Positions 46,535 to 55,048 of a stretch of DNA of 64,000 nucleotides are shown here, one piece after another. Location: contig CAIJVU010000036.1 in the NCBI GenBank assembly GCA_903824185.1, positions 62,001-126,000 on the forward strand, in the 5' to 3' direction. Within the stretch, counting starts at the first letter, position 1, and every line of letters begins with the position of its first letter. Position numbers and translations under genes: made by a program. Under the pieces are notes generated by a model that had not been told where the DNA came from, ran no database searches, and worked only from the letters and a program-made list of their open reading frames with translations. The DNA comes from an uncultured Hyphomicrobiales bacterium. GTDB taxonomy: Bacteria; Pseudomonadota; Alphaproteobacteria; Rhizobiales; Beijerinckiaceae.

Positions 46535-47467
46535 TTAACCCTGTTCGCTTTTCCGACGCCGCATGACCATGAGATTGCCGGCGATCACAAAGCAAAGCCC
46601 CACAAGGCCCAAAGGGGTCCATTCATAATTTTCAAACACCGTTGAAATCAGCAAGGCCAGAACAGGAAACAAAACGGTTGTGTAACTGATACGGGCTGCC
46701 CCGATCCGCCCCAACAAAGTCAGATAGACAAAAAACGCAATCACCGAAGAAAAGACAATCGTCCAGAGCAAAGAGCCCATATAGGTCAGCGTCGGTTCGA
46801 TGATGAAGGGACGCCCACTCACCACAGCCACCAGACCCAAAACAACCGATCCATAGACCATGCCCCATGCATTGGCCGACAGGACAGAAATGCCGCGATA
46901 TTGAATGCGTCCGGAAATCATATTGCCCGACGAGAACAACAAGGTGCCCATCGCCGCCAGCAACAATCCATGCCCCACCCCGTCTTTGTTATTAAGCAAG
47001 GCATCAGGCCCGAACATCAAGGCAACACCGATAATGCCGACCAGCGCTGCCAGCAAAAGGCGCGGCTGCAAAGGCTGTTTGAGCACAACCGCCGCCATCA
47101 AGGGATTGACAATCGCAGCCAGCGAAAAAAACACCGCCAACAGGCCTGAATTCACCGTGAGGCCTGCTGTGTAATACATCAGCAAATTGGTGGAAAACAA
47201 ACAGGTGCCCAAAGCCGCAAACCACACATGCTGCCTGAGCGAAAAGCGCAAGGGCTGCCGCCCGATCCAGGCCAGCACAAGCATCAATAAAGCAGCGCCC
47301 GAAAAGCGCCAAAACAGTGACACGACCGGCGCCACCACGCCGAGCTGAAGATGCATGGCAAACCAGCTGGAGCCCCATGTAAAAATCGTGACGGCATACA
47401 GGATATAATCCTGACGCCCCATCACATAATCAGCATGGGTAGATGACGAAGCGGGCTGTTGCGCCAT
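46535..47467 (-). CDS. EamA/DMT-superfamily transporter
   Basis: A 310-residue inner-membrane protein with ten hydrophobic helices in two EamA repeats (for example AVTIFTWGSSWFAMHLQ at the first and LLFSSGNMISGRIQYRG at the second). The substrate is unknown; family members export amino acids, nucleosides or metabolites. The ATG at 47465-47467 overlaps the TGA of gshA by ATGA, so it is translationally coupled to glutathione synthesis. That may hint at a thiol or peptide substrate, which is inference. A longer frame to 47512 is less likely. Confidence 0.9.
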   Translation of the reverse strand: MAQQPASSSTHADYVMGRQDYILYAVTIFTWGSSWFAMHLQLGVVAPVVSLFWRFSGAALLMLVLAWIGRQPLRFSLRQHVWFAALGTCLFSTNLLMYYTAGLTVNSGLLAVFFSLAAIVNPLMAAVVLKQPLQPRLLLAALVGIIGVALMFGPDALLNNKDGVGHGLLLAAMGTLLFSSGNMISGRIQYRGISVLSANAWGMVYGSVVLGLVAVVSGRPFIIEPTLTYMGSLLWTIVFSSVIAFFVYLTLLGRIGAARISYTTVLFPVLALLISTVFENYEWTPLGLVGLCFVIAGNLMVMRRRKSEQG

Positions 47468-48819
47468 CAGAAGCTTTGCTCGGCAAAGATTGCATCGGCC
47501 TTGGCGCGCCAATCGGTGCCATAGCGTTGCAGCAACAATTCTGCACGCGTCTGGCCGCTTGAGACAATGGCAAGAAGGGGTTCAAGATAGACCTCCTCGC
47601 CCAAGCCACGCGCTTTCAAACCCTCAGCACTCAGCTGCACAACCTCACGCGCCACCTCTTGCAAGGAACGCCCTTGAATCTGTGCCGCCAAGGCTTCAAC
47701 AGGCACTCTATCGCGCAAGGCCTGACGATCCTCTGCCGTCCACGGTCTGACCAAATCCAAAGCCGCTGTCAGGGCCGTTTCATCATAAAGCAATCCCACC
47801 CAAAAGGCTGGTAGCGCTTTCAACATATCCGGCTGTCCGGAATCGGCACCGCGCATTTCGATATAGCGTTTCAACCGCACATCGGGAAACAAAGTGGAGA
47901 GATGATTGGCCCAATCCGACATCGTGGCGCGCTCGTTGGGCAAAGCCGCCAAACGGCCCGCCATCAGATCACGGAAGGAGGAACCCGACACATCGTGATA
48001 GACATCACCGCGTTTGACAAAATACATTGGCACATCCAGCGCCCAATCGACATAGCGCTCAAAGCCCATATTGGCATCAAAGGCAAAGGGAATGAGGCCC
48101 GAACGATCCGCATCCGTATGCCGCCAGATTTCACCGCGCGTGGACACAAAGCCAGTGCTCTTGCCATCCATGGCCGGTGAATTGGCAAATAAAGCGGTTG
48201 CCAGAGACTGCAAGGCCAAAGACACCTGCATCTTGCGCACCATGTCGGCCTCTGACGAAAAATCCAGATTCACCTGCACCGTGGTGGTGCGGTACATCAT
48301 ATCAAGACCCATGCTGCCGACTTTGGGCATATAGGCCGTCATGATGCCATAACGGGCTTTCGGCATGATGGGGGTTTGGGCACGCGACCAAATCGGACTG
48401 ACGCCCAAGGTCAAAAAGGAAATGCCCAAGTCTCCGCCCAGACGCTTCATGGCATCGAGATGCTGGTCAAGCTCGCTGGCCCCTTCATGCAATGTCTTGA
48501 AGGGCGCGCCGGACAGTTCAAACTGGCCACCCGGCTCAAGCGAAATCGCCCCGCCGCCTTTCGGATCAGCCAGACCGATAATCGCGTCACCATCCATAAT
48601 GGCGTCCCAGCCGCTTTCATGTTCGAGCGCGCGCAACAAGGCACCGATCCCGTCCGGCCCTTCATAGGGGACAGGATGGGTGGTGCCGCTGCGATAGGGG
48701 ATTTTTTCGTGCTCGGTCCCGATGCGGAACGCGGAAGCTGGTTTGCAGCCCTCTTCAAACCATGCGACCAATTCGTCACGGCTTTCGATCGGGGTCGGGT
48801 CAAACTGGTCGCGCGCCAT
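47467..48819 (-). CDS. gshA: Glutamate-cysteine ligase (plant/alphaproteobacterial type)
   Basis: Catalyses the first step of glutathione synthesis, joining glutamate and cysteine with ATP. The 450-residue product has the GCS2-like patterns FRIGTEHEKIPYR, ISLEPGGQFELSGAP and MYRTTTVQVNLDFSSE, the plant/alphaproteobacterial class and not the E. coli one. ATG 48817-48819 is preferred; the frame extends 8 codons to a GTG at 48843. It overlaps the transporter gene by 1 bp of ATGA. gshB is not in the window. Confidence 0.95.
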   Translation of the reverse strand: MARDQFDPTPIESRDELVAWFEEGCKPASAFRIGTEHEKIPYRSGTTHPVPYEGPDGIGALLRALEHESGWDAIMDGDAIIGLADPKGGGAISLEPGGQFELSGAPFKTLHEGASELDQHLDAMKRLGGDLGISFLTLGVSPIWSRAQTPIMPKARYGIMTAYMPKVGSMGLDMMYRTTTVQVNLDFSSEADMVRKMQVSLALQSLATALFANSPAMDGKSTGFVSTRGEIWRHTDADRSGLIPFAFDANMGFERYVDWALDVPMYFVKRGDVYHDVSGSSFRDLMAGRLAALPNERATMSDWANHLSTLFPDVRLKRYIEMRGADSGQPDMLKALPAFWVGLLYDETALTAALDLVRPWTAEDRQALRDRVPVEALAAQIQGRSLQEVAREVVQLSAEGLKARGLGEEVYLEPLLAIVSSGQTRAELLLQRYGTDWRAKADAIFAEQSF

Positions 48820-48929
48820 AAAATCTCTTCTTGTTTCAATCACACTGTGTGGGAAGCCACGTGGAGCAAACTGGTTACAGGATTAACCGCTTGCGTCAAC
48901 TGGCCATCAGTTGACCGATGATCAACGCC

Positions 48930-49670
48930 TTATGCCAGATCCCCGCAAACCGCCTGCACCAATGTCAGAGCCGCCACCGCAGCCGTATCCGCTCGCATGA
49001 TGCGCGGGCCAAGCGACAGACGAATGACACCAGCATAGTTGAGAAGACTCTGCCGCTCTTTTTCGGAAAAGCCGCCTTCCGGTCCGATCAACACCGCCAC
49101 CGGCCGATCAGCGGGCACGGCTTTCAAGGCCTCGATAGGCGAGGCGAGATCCGCACCCTCGTCACAAAAAACGAGAATGGTGCCTTGGGGTAATTCCGCC
49201 AGCGCCTTGTCCAATTTCATTTCTGGCAAAATGGCCGGAATCGCCAGCAAATGGCATTGTTCGGCTGCCTCGATGGCATTGGCGCGCATCCTGTCCAGAT
49301 TGAGCCGCTGCACCATGGTGTGTTGTGTCAGCACCGGTTGCAGGCTGGCAACGCCCATTTCAACCGCTTTTTGCACCATATAATCGAGCCGCGCCTGTTT
49401 GAGGGGGGCAAACAACCAAGAAATCCGGCCCAAAGGCACTTGCGGGCGCATCAAACGACGCAGCACAAGATCGGCTTGCTTGCGCGATGTTTCCAAGAGT
49501 TCGGCGGCCCATTCGCCATCCCGTCCGTTAAACAGCCGCACCACAGTCCCCGTCCGGCAGCGCATGACATTGAGAAGATAATGGCTGTGATCCCGCGACA
49601 GCGTGAGCGTGCACTCCGGCTTGAGATCGTCGTCCACATAGAGCCGCGGCGCGCGGTGATCTGCTTCCAT
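48930..49670 (-). CDS. rsmE: 16S rRNA (uracil1498-N3)-methyltransferase
   Basis: A SPOUT-class methyltransferase acting on 16S rRNA. The knotted SAM-binding site is shown by VLIGPEGGFSEKER and LSLGPRIMRADTAA near the C-terminus, and the N-terminal PUA-like domain by HYLLNVMRCRTG. From ATG 49668-49670, with GAGG 9 nt before it, it has 246 residues; an earlier in-frame ATG at 49685 has no ribosome-binding site. It is upstream of gshA with an 110-bp gap, an order seen in Hyphomicrobiales. Confidence 0.95.
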   Translation of the reverse strand: MEADHRAPRLYVDDDLKPECTLTLSRDHSHYLLNVMRCRTGTVVRLFNGRDGEWAAELLETSRKQADLVLRRLMRPQVPLGRISWLFAPLKQARLDYMVQKAVEMGVASLQPVLTQHTMVQRLNLDRMRANAIEAAEQCHLLAIPAILPEMKLDKALAELPQGTILVFCDEGADLASPIEALKAVPADRPVAVLIGPEGGFSEKERQSLLNYAGVIRLSLGPRIMRADTAAVAALTLVQAVCGDLA

Positions 49671-49823
49671 GACACAATTCCTCATCGTCTGGGCGCATTG
49701 TTTAAACCATAATCGGGAGAAAAGTCGTCATAAAAACCAAAAAATTCACCAAAAGCATCTATTTCATCCAGAAATCCGTCCCATGGGCACAGGATGCCTC
49801 CCAAAGGCGGCTTTCGCTGAAAA

Positions 49824-49837
49824 TTCCCCGAGGGGAA
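49824..49837. repeat. Hairpin in the rsmE/secreted-protein divergent gap
   Basis: Perfect stem TTCCCC/GGGGAA with a two-base GA centre, followed by a second short stem GCCC/GGGC at about 49843-49855. Both are in the leader of the gene that starts at 49876. No regulator was recognised. Confidence 0.4.
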
Positions 49838-49875
49838 GACTTGCCCCTTAAGGGCTTGAGAGGTAAAGAGCACAG

Positions 49876-50358
49876 ATGCAGTCTTTGTCCCGCCCCTTCT
49901 TGTTCCGTCTTGCGCGCCCTGCGATTGTGGCGAGCCTCGCCCTCACCGCTTGGGTGGGTCTTGTGAGCCTGACGGGTCCGGCCTTCGCGCAAGCGCAAGA
50001 ATGCGAGGCTTTGGGGAAAATCTTCAGCAAAAGACAAGCGGTGATCGACCAGATCAACGGCTTTCAGAAAAAGCAGGCGACACCCGATGTGGCCTGCTCC
50101 GCCTTCACAAAGCTCGGCCAGCTGAACGCCGAAACCATCAAAGCGCTTGAAAAAGACGGCGCATGGTGTCACGCCCCGACTGAAGTACTGCCGAGTTTGC
50201 AAGCCCAAAGCGAGCAAATCGCCGAAGCCAAGAAAAATGCCTGCGGGGCCGCGGATCAGCAGCGCAAGGCGCAAAGCGATGCCAAAAGCCACAATCCCTT
50301 GGCAGGCAGTGACTCGGTGATTGGCGGGCAGATCAAAATGCCCAAAGGCGCGCTTTGA
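49876..50358 (+). CDS. Secreted protein of unknown function, coupled to ubiA
   Basis: A 160-residue exported protein with a signal peptide ending near GPAFAQA and a mature helical chain with four Cys (ECEALG, DVACSAF, AWCHAP and NACGAAD), possibly two disulfides. I do not recognise the family. The stop TGA overlaps the TTG start of ubiA by TTGA, so its translation probably drives ubiA. Its role is unknown; the link to ubiquinone synthesis is positional only. Confidence 0.8.
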   Translation: MQSLSRPFLFRLARPAIVASLALTAWVGLVSLTGPAFAQAQECEALGKIFSKRQAVIDQINGFQKKQATPDVACSAFTKLGQLNAETIKALEKDGAWCHAPTEVLPSLQAQSEQIAEAKKNACGAADQQRKAQSDAKSHNPLAGSDSVIGGQIKMPKGAL

Positions 50359-51299
50359 CCCAGAACATACCCGAGGCCGGACGCCTGCCCGATGCAGCGC
50401 CTGCCAATTGGGTTGACCTTTATGCCCCCCCAAACTGGCGCCCCTTTTTACGCCTTGCCCGCATTGATCGCCCGATTGGCTGGTGGTTGTTGTTTCTGCC
50501 CTGCTGGTGGTCTGCCGCTTTGGCCGCGATTGCCGTCTATCGCGCTGGCCCCAACCTCTTGCATATCCTGTTGTTTCTGGTGGGTGCCATCAGCATGCGC
50601 GCCGCAGGATGTGTCTATAATGACATCATTGATCGTGATCTCGACAAACAGGTGGCCCGCACCCGCGACCGGCCCTTGGCCAGCGGGATCGTTTCCGTCC
50701 GCGCCGCCCTGATTTTGCTGTGCGGACTGGCGCTGACCGGCCTGCTGGTGCTGTTGAGTTTGAACAGTTTCACCATCTGGCTTGGGCTGGCCTCTTTGGT
50801 GCCGATTGCCATCTATCCCTTTATGAAGCGCATCACCTCTTGGCCACAAGCCGTGTTGGGTCTGGCTTTCGCATGGGGCGGACTTGTCGGTTGGAGCGCC
50901 TTGACCAGTTCGCTCGATCTCGCCCCGATCCTTGTCTATATCGCCGCCGTTTTCTGGACCATCGGCTATGACACGATCTATGCCATTCAGGATTTCGACG
51001 ATGATTCGATTGCCGGCATCCGCTCGACCCCACGGCTGTTCGGGGAAGCCACCAAGAAAATGGTGACATTGTTTTATGTTCTGACCATTTTCTGCCTTAG
51101 CGCGGCTTATCAATTGGTCAATTGCGGCCCCTTGGCCTGGATCGGCCTTTTGGCCTTTTGCCTGCATTTGGGCTGGCAAATCCATCAAATTGACCTTCGC
51201 AAGCCGCAAATTGCCCTCAAATTATTCCGATCCAACCGCGATGCGGGCCTGATCATCGCCTTGAGCCTGAGCCTCGATCCGCTCAGCAGGCTTTTGTAA
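50355..51299 (+). CDS. ubiA: 4-hydroxybenzoate polyprenyltransferase
   Basis: A membrane prenyltransferase that attaches the polyprenyl chain to 4-hydroxybenzoate in ubiquinone synthesis. The 314-residue protein has eight or nine membrane helices and the two Asp motifs, NDIIDRDLDKQVARTRDRP and IQDFDDDSIAGIRSTPRLFG. The start is TTG 50355-50357, overlapping the upstream stop; no other start lies before the conserved RLARIDRPIGWWLLFLPC. It uses the product of the polyprenyl synthase at 5.6 kb and supplies quinone to ETF-QO. Confidence 0.97.
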   Translation: MTQNIPEAGRLPDAAPANWVDLYAPPNWRPFLRLARIDRPIGWWLLFLPCWWSAALAAIAVYRAGPNLLHILLFLVGAISMRAAGCVYNDIIDRDLDKQVARTRDRPLASGIVSVRAALILLCGLALTGLLVLLSLNSFTIWLGLASLVPIAIYPFMKRITSWPQAVLGLAFAWGGLVGWSALTSSLDLAPILVYIAAVFWTIGYDTIYAIQDFDDDSIAGIRSTPRLFGEATKKMVTLFYVLTIFCLSAAYQLVNCGPLAWIGLLAFCLHLGWQIHQIDLRKPQIALKLFRSNRDAGLIIALSLSLDPLSRLL

Positions 51300-51412
51300 A
51301 ACCGCCCTATCGCGCGCCTTCCGGCTGGTGTGGCGGGGAAATGTCCTTGCCGCACTGCAGCAAAATGGGTAAAAAGCTGGGATCGTGACGATAACTGCCA
51401 AGGAGCTTTGCT

Positions 51413-51646
51413 ATGACCGATACCCCCGCCAAACAATTGCCGCATCTCGTGTTTGGTGGTGAATTGATCAGTCTCGACAGCACCGAGTTCCGTGACCTCG
51501 AAAAGCTTGATATGGTTGGCATTTATCCCAATTATGCCAGCGCCCATGCGGCGTGGAAAGCCAAAGCCCAATCAACCGTCGATAATGCGCATATGCGCTA
51601 TTTCATCGTGCATTTGCACCGCCTTCTCGATCCGACCTCCGCGTGA
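51413..51646 (+). CDS. DUF4170 protein
   Basis: A 77-residue soluble protein with the DUF4170 pattern HLVFGGELISLDSTEFRD and MVGIYPNYASAHAAWKAKAQ, ending MRYFIVHLHRLLDP. Function unknown; it is widespread in Hyphomicrobiales just upstream of the lipid A/Kdo genes, as here. GGAG lies about 11 nt before ATG 51413. It is 36 bp before the DUF374 gene. Confidence 0.9.
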   Translation: MTDTPAKQLPHLVFGGELISLDSTEFRDLEKLDMVGIYPNYASAHAAWKAKAQSTVDNAHMRYFIVHLHRLLDPTSA

Positions 51647-51682
51647 TAGAACCTGTCGGATAATCTGGGAAGGAAACCCCAA

Positions 51683-52429
51683 TTGAGTTTGAAATTGGCG
51701 TGGCATCAAGCCATCCTGCTCACAGCATTGGGCAAGCTTCTGGCCGCCTATCTTTGGCTTGTGCGGGCGACGTCGCGCGTCACCTATGACCCGCCCGATC
51801 TCAAGCAACGCTTGCAGGCGCAAGGGCCGGTGATTGTCGCTTTGTGGCATGGCCAACATTTGATGATCCCCTTTGCCAAACCCTCCACCATGCCGTTTTC
51901 CGTGATGATTTCCCGCCACCGCGACGGGGAAATCAATGCTGTGGCCTGCCGCGCCTTCGGTATCGAACCGGTGCGCGCCTCAGGCGGACGGCCCGATCAA
52001 AGTGCGCGCAAAGGCGGGGCGGGCGGCATGCTGGCTTTGCTGCGTCATCTCAAAAACAATCTCAGCGTCAGCATGACGGCCGATGTTCCCAAAGTGGCCC
52101 GCGTGGCGGGCGCGGGCATCATCGCCTTGGGGCGGCTCAGCCAACGCCCGATTATTCCGCTCACAGTGATCTCAAGCCGTGTCCAAGTGTTTGACAGCTG
52201 GGACAAAGCAACCATGGGCCTACCCTTCGGTCATCTCGTGATCACCATGGGAGAACCGATGCTGATTGACCCCGATGCGGACAAAGCCGCTTTGGAAGAA
52301 TATCGGAAAAATCTGCAATCAGCGCTTGATCATCTCCACCATCGCGCTTACGCCATGGTGGGTGCTCAAGACCCCGGCATGGACTTGCGCAAACCGCCCG
52401 TCTCTGCATCCGCATCGGAGGCTTCATGA
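51683..52429 (+). CDS. DUF374 lysophospholipid acyltransferase-like protein
   Basis: A 248-residue membrane-associated protein of the DUF374 class, related to glycerol/lipid acyltransferases. The conserved LWHGQHLM resembles the HxxxxD-type active site region, and FSVMISRHRDGEINA and RGxVRAS-like GGRPDQSARKGGAGGM are characteristic. The start is TTG 51683 with AAGGAA 7 nt upstream. It overlaps waaA by ATGA and likely acts on lipid A or a precursor; the substrate is inferred. Confidence 0.85.
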   Translation: MSLKLAWHQAILLTALGKLLAAYLWLVRATSRVTYDPPDLKQRLQAQGPVIVALWHGQHLMIPFAKPSTMPFSVMISRHRDGEINAVACRAFGIEPVRASGGRPDQSARKGGAGGMLALLRHLKNNLSVSMTADVPKVARVAGAGIIALGRLSQRPIIPLTVISSRVQVFDSWDKATMGLPFGHLVITMGEPMLIDPDADKAALEEYRKNLQSALDHLHHRAYAMVGAQDPGMDLRKPPVSASASEAS

Positions 52430-53709
52430 TCGGCCGCCTCGCCCTCGGGCTTTATCGCAATGTCACCTCGCTTGCGCGTCTGCCTGCCTATACCTTGCTG
52501 CGTTATCGGCTGGGTCAGGGCAAAGAGGATAAAAACCGCTGGACCGAACGCCGCGGCAAGGCCTCGTTGGTCCGTCCCGACGGGCCGCTGATTTGGGTGC
52601 ATGGTGCCAGTGTCGGCGAAACCATTTCCATATTGCCGATTGTGGACCGCATTCTGGCCGAAGGCATCAATGTGCTGATTACCTCGGGCACCGTCACCTC
52701 CGCCCGTCTTCTGGATCGCCGCCTGCCGCCCGGGGCCTGCCATCAATATCTGCCCCTCGACATTCCCCATTATATGGCGCGGTTTCTCAAACATTGGAAA
52801 CCTGATCTGGGGCTGATCGCTGAATCGGAATTATGGCCGAATATGCTGCTTGAGGCCGACAAGCGCGACATCCCGATTGTGCTGATCAATGCCCGCATGT
52901 CCGAACGCAGCTTCAAGCGCTGGCAACGCTTTCCGCGTGTGGCGAAAGCCATTTTGAATTTGATCGATCTGTGTCTGGCCCAATCGGATGAGGATGCCCG
53001 CCGTCTGACGCAGATGGGGGCACCACGGGTGACGCTGACCGGCAATCTGAAATTCGATGTTCCGCCCCCGCCCGCCGATGCCACGCGCGTCGCAGCCCTT
53101 GAAGGCTTGATCGCCGGACGACCGGTCTGGATCGCCGCCTCCACCCATCCGGGCGAGGAAGAGATCATTATTGCTGCGCATGAACGCCTGATCTCCAGCC
53201 ATCCCGGCCTCTTGACTTTGATCGCACCCCGTCATCCACAGCGGGGGGCCGAGATCGAACAGATGGCGCAAGAGCGTGGCATTGTGACGGGTCGACGCAG
53301 CCAGCGTGCGCTGCCGACCGAAGACGTCTCACTTTATGTGATTGATACGATTGGCGAATTGGGATTGTTCTTCCGCGTCGCGCCTTTGGCCTTCATGGGC
53401 GGGTCGCTGATCGAGCATGGCGGCCAAAATCCGATCGAACCCGCCAAGCTCGGTGCTGCAATTTTGCATGGCCCCCATGTGCATAATTTTACTGACACTT
53501 ACGCCAGACTTGACCAAGAAGGGGCGGCCATCACCGTGGCGGAAGAGAATTTTGCCGAGACATTGGACGGTCTTTTGACCCATCCGGCCCGTATGCGTGA
53601 GATGCGGCGACGCGCTCTTGCGATCGTCACCGAACTCTCCGGTGCCGCGGACCGAACGATGAGCGAGATCGCTCCGTTTCTTGTGCGTATGCATCTTGAT
53701 AGCCGTTAA
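52426..53709 (+). CDS. waaA: 3-deoxy-D-manno-octulosonic acid transferase
   Basis: A GT30 glycosyltransferase that adds Kdo to lipid IVA at the inner membrane. The 427-residue product has the N-terminal membrane-associated segment, HGASVGETISILPIV, ESELWPNMLLEADKRDIP, NARMSERSFKRW and the C-terminal GGSLIEHGGQNPIEPAKLG with the donor-binding Glu. ATG 52426 overlaps the DUF374 stop. It precedes lpxK by 54 bp, an order usual in alphaproteobacteria. Confidence 0.97.
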   Translation: MIGRLALGLYRNVTSLARLPAYTLLRYRLGQGKEDKNRWTERRGKASLVRPDGPLIWVHGASVGETISILPIVDRILAEGINVLITSGTVTSARLLDRRLPPGACHQYLPLDIPHYMARFLKHWKPDLGLIAESELWPNMLLEADKRDIPIVLINARMSERSFKRWQRFPRVAKAILNLIDLCLAQSDEDARRLTQMGAPRVTLTGNLKFDVPPPPADATRVAALEGLIAGRPVWIAASTHPGEEEIIIAAHERLISSHPGLLTLIAPRHPQRGAEIEQMAQERGIVTGRRSQRALPTEDVSLYVIDTIGELGLFFRVAPLAFMGGSLIEHGGQNPIEPAKLGAAILHGPHVHNFTDTYARLDQEGAAITVAEENFAETLDGLLTHPARMREMRRRALAIVTELSGAADRTMSEIAPFLVRMHLDSR

Positions 53710-53763
53710 CGCCACCGTAAACTATGGTAGCGTGGCGGTTGAAGAATTAGAGGCCCTGACCCT

Positions 53764-54750
53764 ATGCGTAGCCCAGGATTTTGGTGGAAACCCCGACGGG
53801 GGGGACGTGCGTGCCTGCTTTCGCCTCTTGGCTTTATTTATGGTCAGGTCACCACCCATCGTATGCGCCAGCAAGGGCAAAAGCTCGATTGTCCGGTGAT
53901 TTGTGTCGGCAATTGGACCGCAGGTGGTGCGGGCAAAACGCCCGTCGCGCTCGCTTTATCATCCCTGCTGCGTGAAAAAGACTGGCAACCGGTTTTCCTC
54001 AGTCGCGGCTATGGCGGCGCGGAATGCGGCCCTTTGCAGATCACGCCGAAATCAGACGCCAATCAATGCGGCGACGAACCCCTGCTGCTTGCCCGCGAAG
54101 CCCCCACTTTCATTGCCAAGGACCGACTGGCAGGTGCCTTGGAAGCGTGCCAGCACGGCAATCTGATCATCATGGATGACGGTTTGCAAAATCCGGCTCT
54201 GGAAAAAAACATCCGGCTGGCGGTGGTGGATGCCCGTGTGGGCATCGGCAATGGCCTGTGTGTCCCAGCCGGCCCCATGCGCGCGCCTTTGCGCAATCAA
54301 TGGGCGCATACCGATGCGGTGATTATGGTGGGTGACGGGGAGGCCGGTGAGGCCATTGCAGCGAAAGCGCCCTGCCCTGTCTTCAGAGGCCGCACGGAAC
54401 CCGATCCTGAAATCGCTGCCACGCTGGCAGGAAAAAAGGTCATGGCTGTGGCGGGCATCGGTCGCCCGCAAAAGCTTTATGACAGCCTTGAAAGTGTCGG
54501 TGCCGAGGTGAAAATCGGTCGTGCCTTTGACGACCACCACACCTTTGATCGCCATGAGATCGAGGCTTTGGTGGCTGAAAGCGCCCAAAATGCCCTGACA
54601 CTCGTGACAACTGCCAAAGACCATGTGCGGATTATGGCGGTGGACAGCAAATTAGCGAAAAAATTTAAAGTCTTGCCGATCCGCTTTATCGCGGACGATC
54701 CGCAGGGTCTCACACAGTGGCTACATAGCCGCCTGACAAACACCCCTTAA
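53764..54750 (+). CDS. lpxK: Tetraacyldisaccharide 4'-kinase
   Basis: Phosphorylates the 4'-position of the lipid A disaccharide. The 328-residue protein has an N-terminal membrane-associated segment (PRRGGRACLLSPLGFIYG), the P-loop VGNWTAGGAGKTPVALAL, the conserved SRGYGG and IIMDDGLQN. The P-loop VGNWTAGGAGKTP differs slightly from the common VGNLTVGGTGKTP. AGAGG lies 10 nt before ATG 53764. With waaA and DUF374 it forms the lipid A block. Confidence 0.95.
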   Translation: MRSPGFWWKPRRGGRACLLSPLGFIYGQVTTHRMRQQGQKLDCPVICVGNWTAGGAGKTPVALALSSLLREKDWQPVFLSRGYGGAECGPLQITPKSDANQCGDEPLLLAREAPTFIAKDRLAGALEACQHGNLIIMDDGLQNPALEKNIRLAVVDARVGIGNGLCVPAGPMRAPLRNQWAHTDAVIMVGDGEAGEAIAAKAPCPVFRGRTEPDPEIAATLAGKKVMAVAGIGRPQKLYDSLESVGAEVKIGRAFDDHHTFDRHEIEALVAESAQNALTLVTTAKDHVRIMAVDSKLAKKFKVLPIRFIADDPQGLTQWLHSRLTNTP

Positions 54751-54762
54751 AACGATCTGTGA

Positions 54763-54987
54763 TCAGGCCTTCTGGCTTTCGCGCAGACGCTGCAACACCG
54801 CATCGGTGGACGCATAGGGCTCTTGCAGATCAACGCTCCAATAGCGCAAATCCTCCAGCAAGATTTTTTCCCCCGTCACGCCGCACACCACATAGCTGCC
54901 CGCCCGCACAATGCGGTAATCGCCATCCTGATAGTCCAGAATGGCCTCCTCGGCAGCGGTGGGGGTGCGGTCGCGAAAATTCATCAT
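54763..54987 (-). CDS. DUF2093 protein
   Basis: A 74-residue soluble protein with the conserved pattern EAILDYQDGDYRIVRAGSYVVC and the C-terminal LRYWSVDLQEPYASTDAVL. Function unknown; it is typical of Hyphomicrobiales near lpxK, as here, facing lpxK with 12 bp between stops. It may share a transcript with xseA upstream (61 bp apart). Confidence 0.92.
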   Translation of the reverse strand: MMNFRDRTPTAAEEAILDYQDGDYRIVRAGSYVVCGVTGEKILLEDLRYWSVDLQEPYASTDAVLQRLRESQKA

Positions 54988-55048
54988 GGATCAAGCCATA
55001 ACCGAAGCGCGGGGGGAGCGTCAAATCCCACCCCAACCCTTTTCCAGA

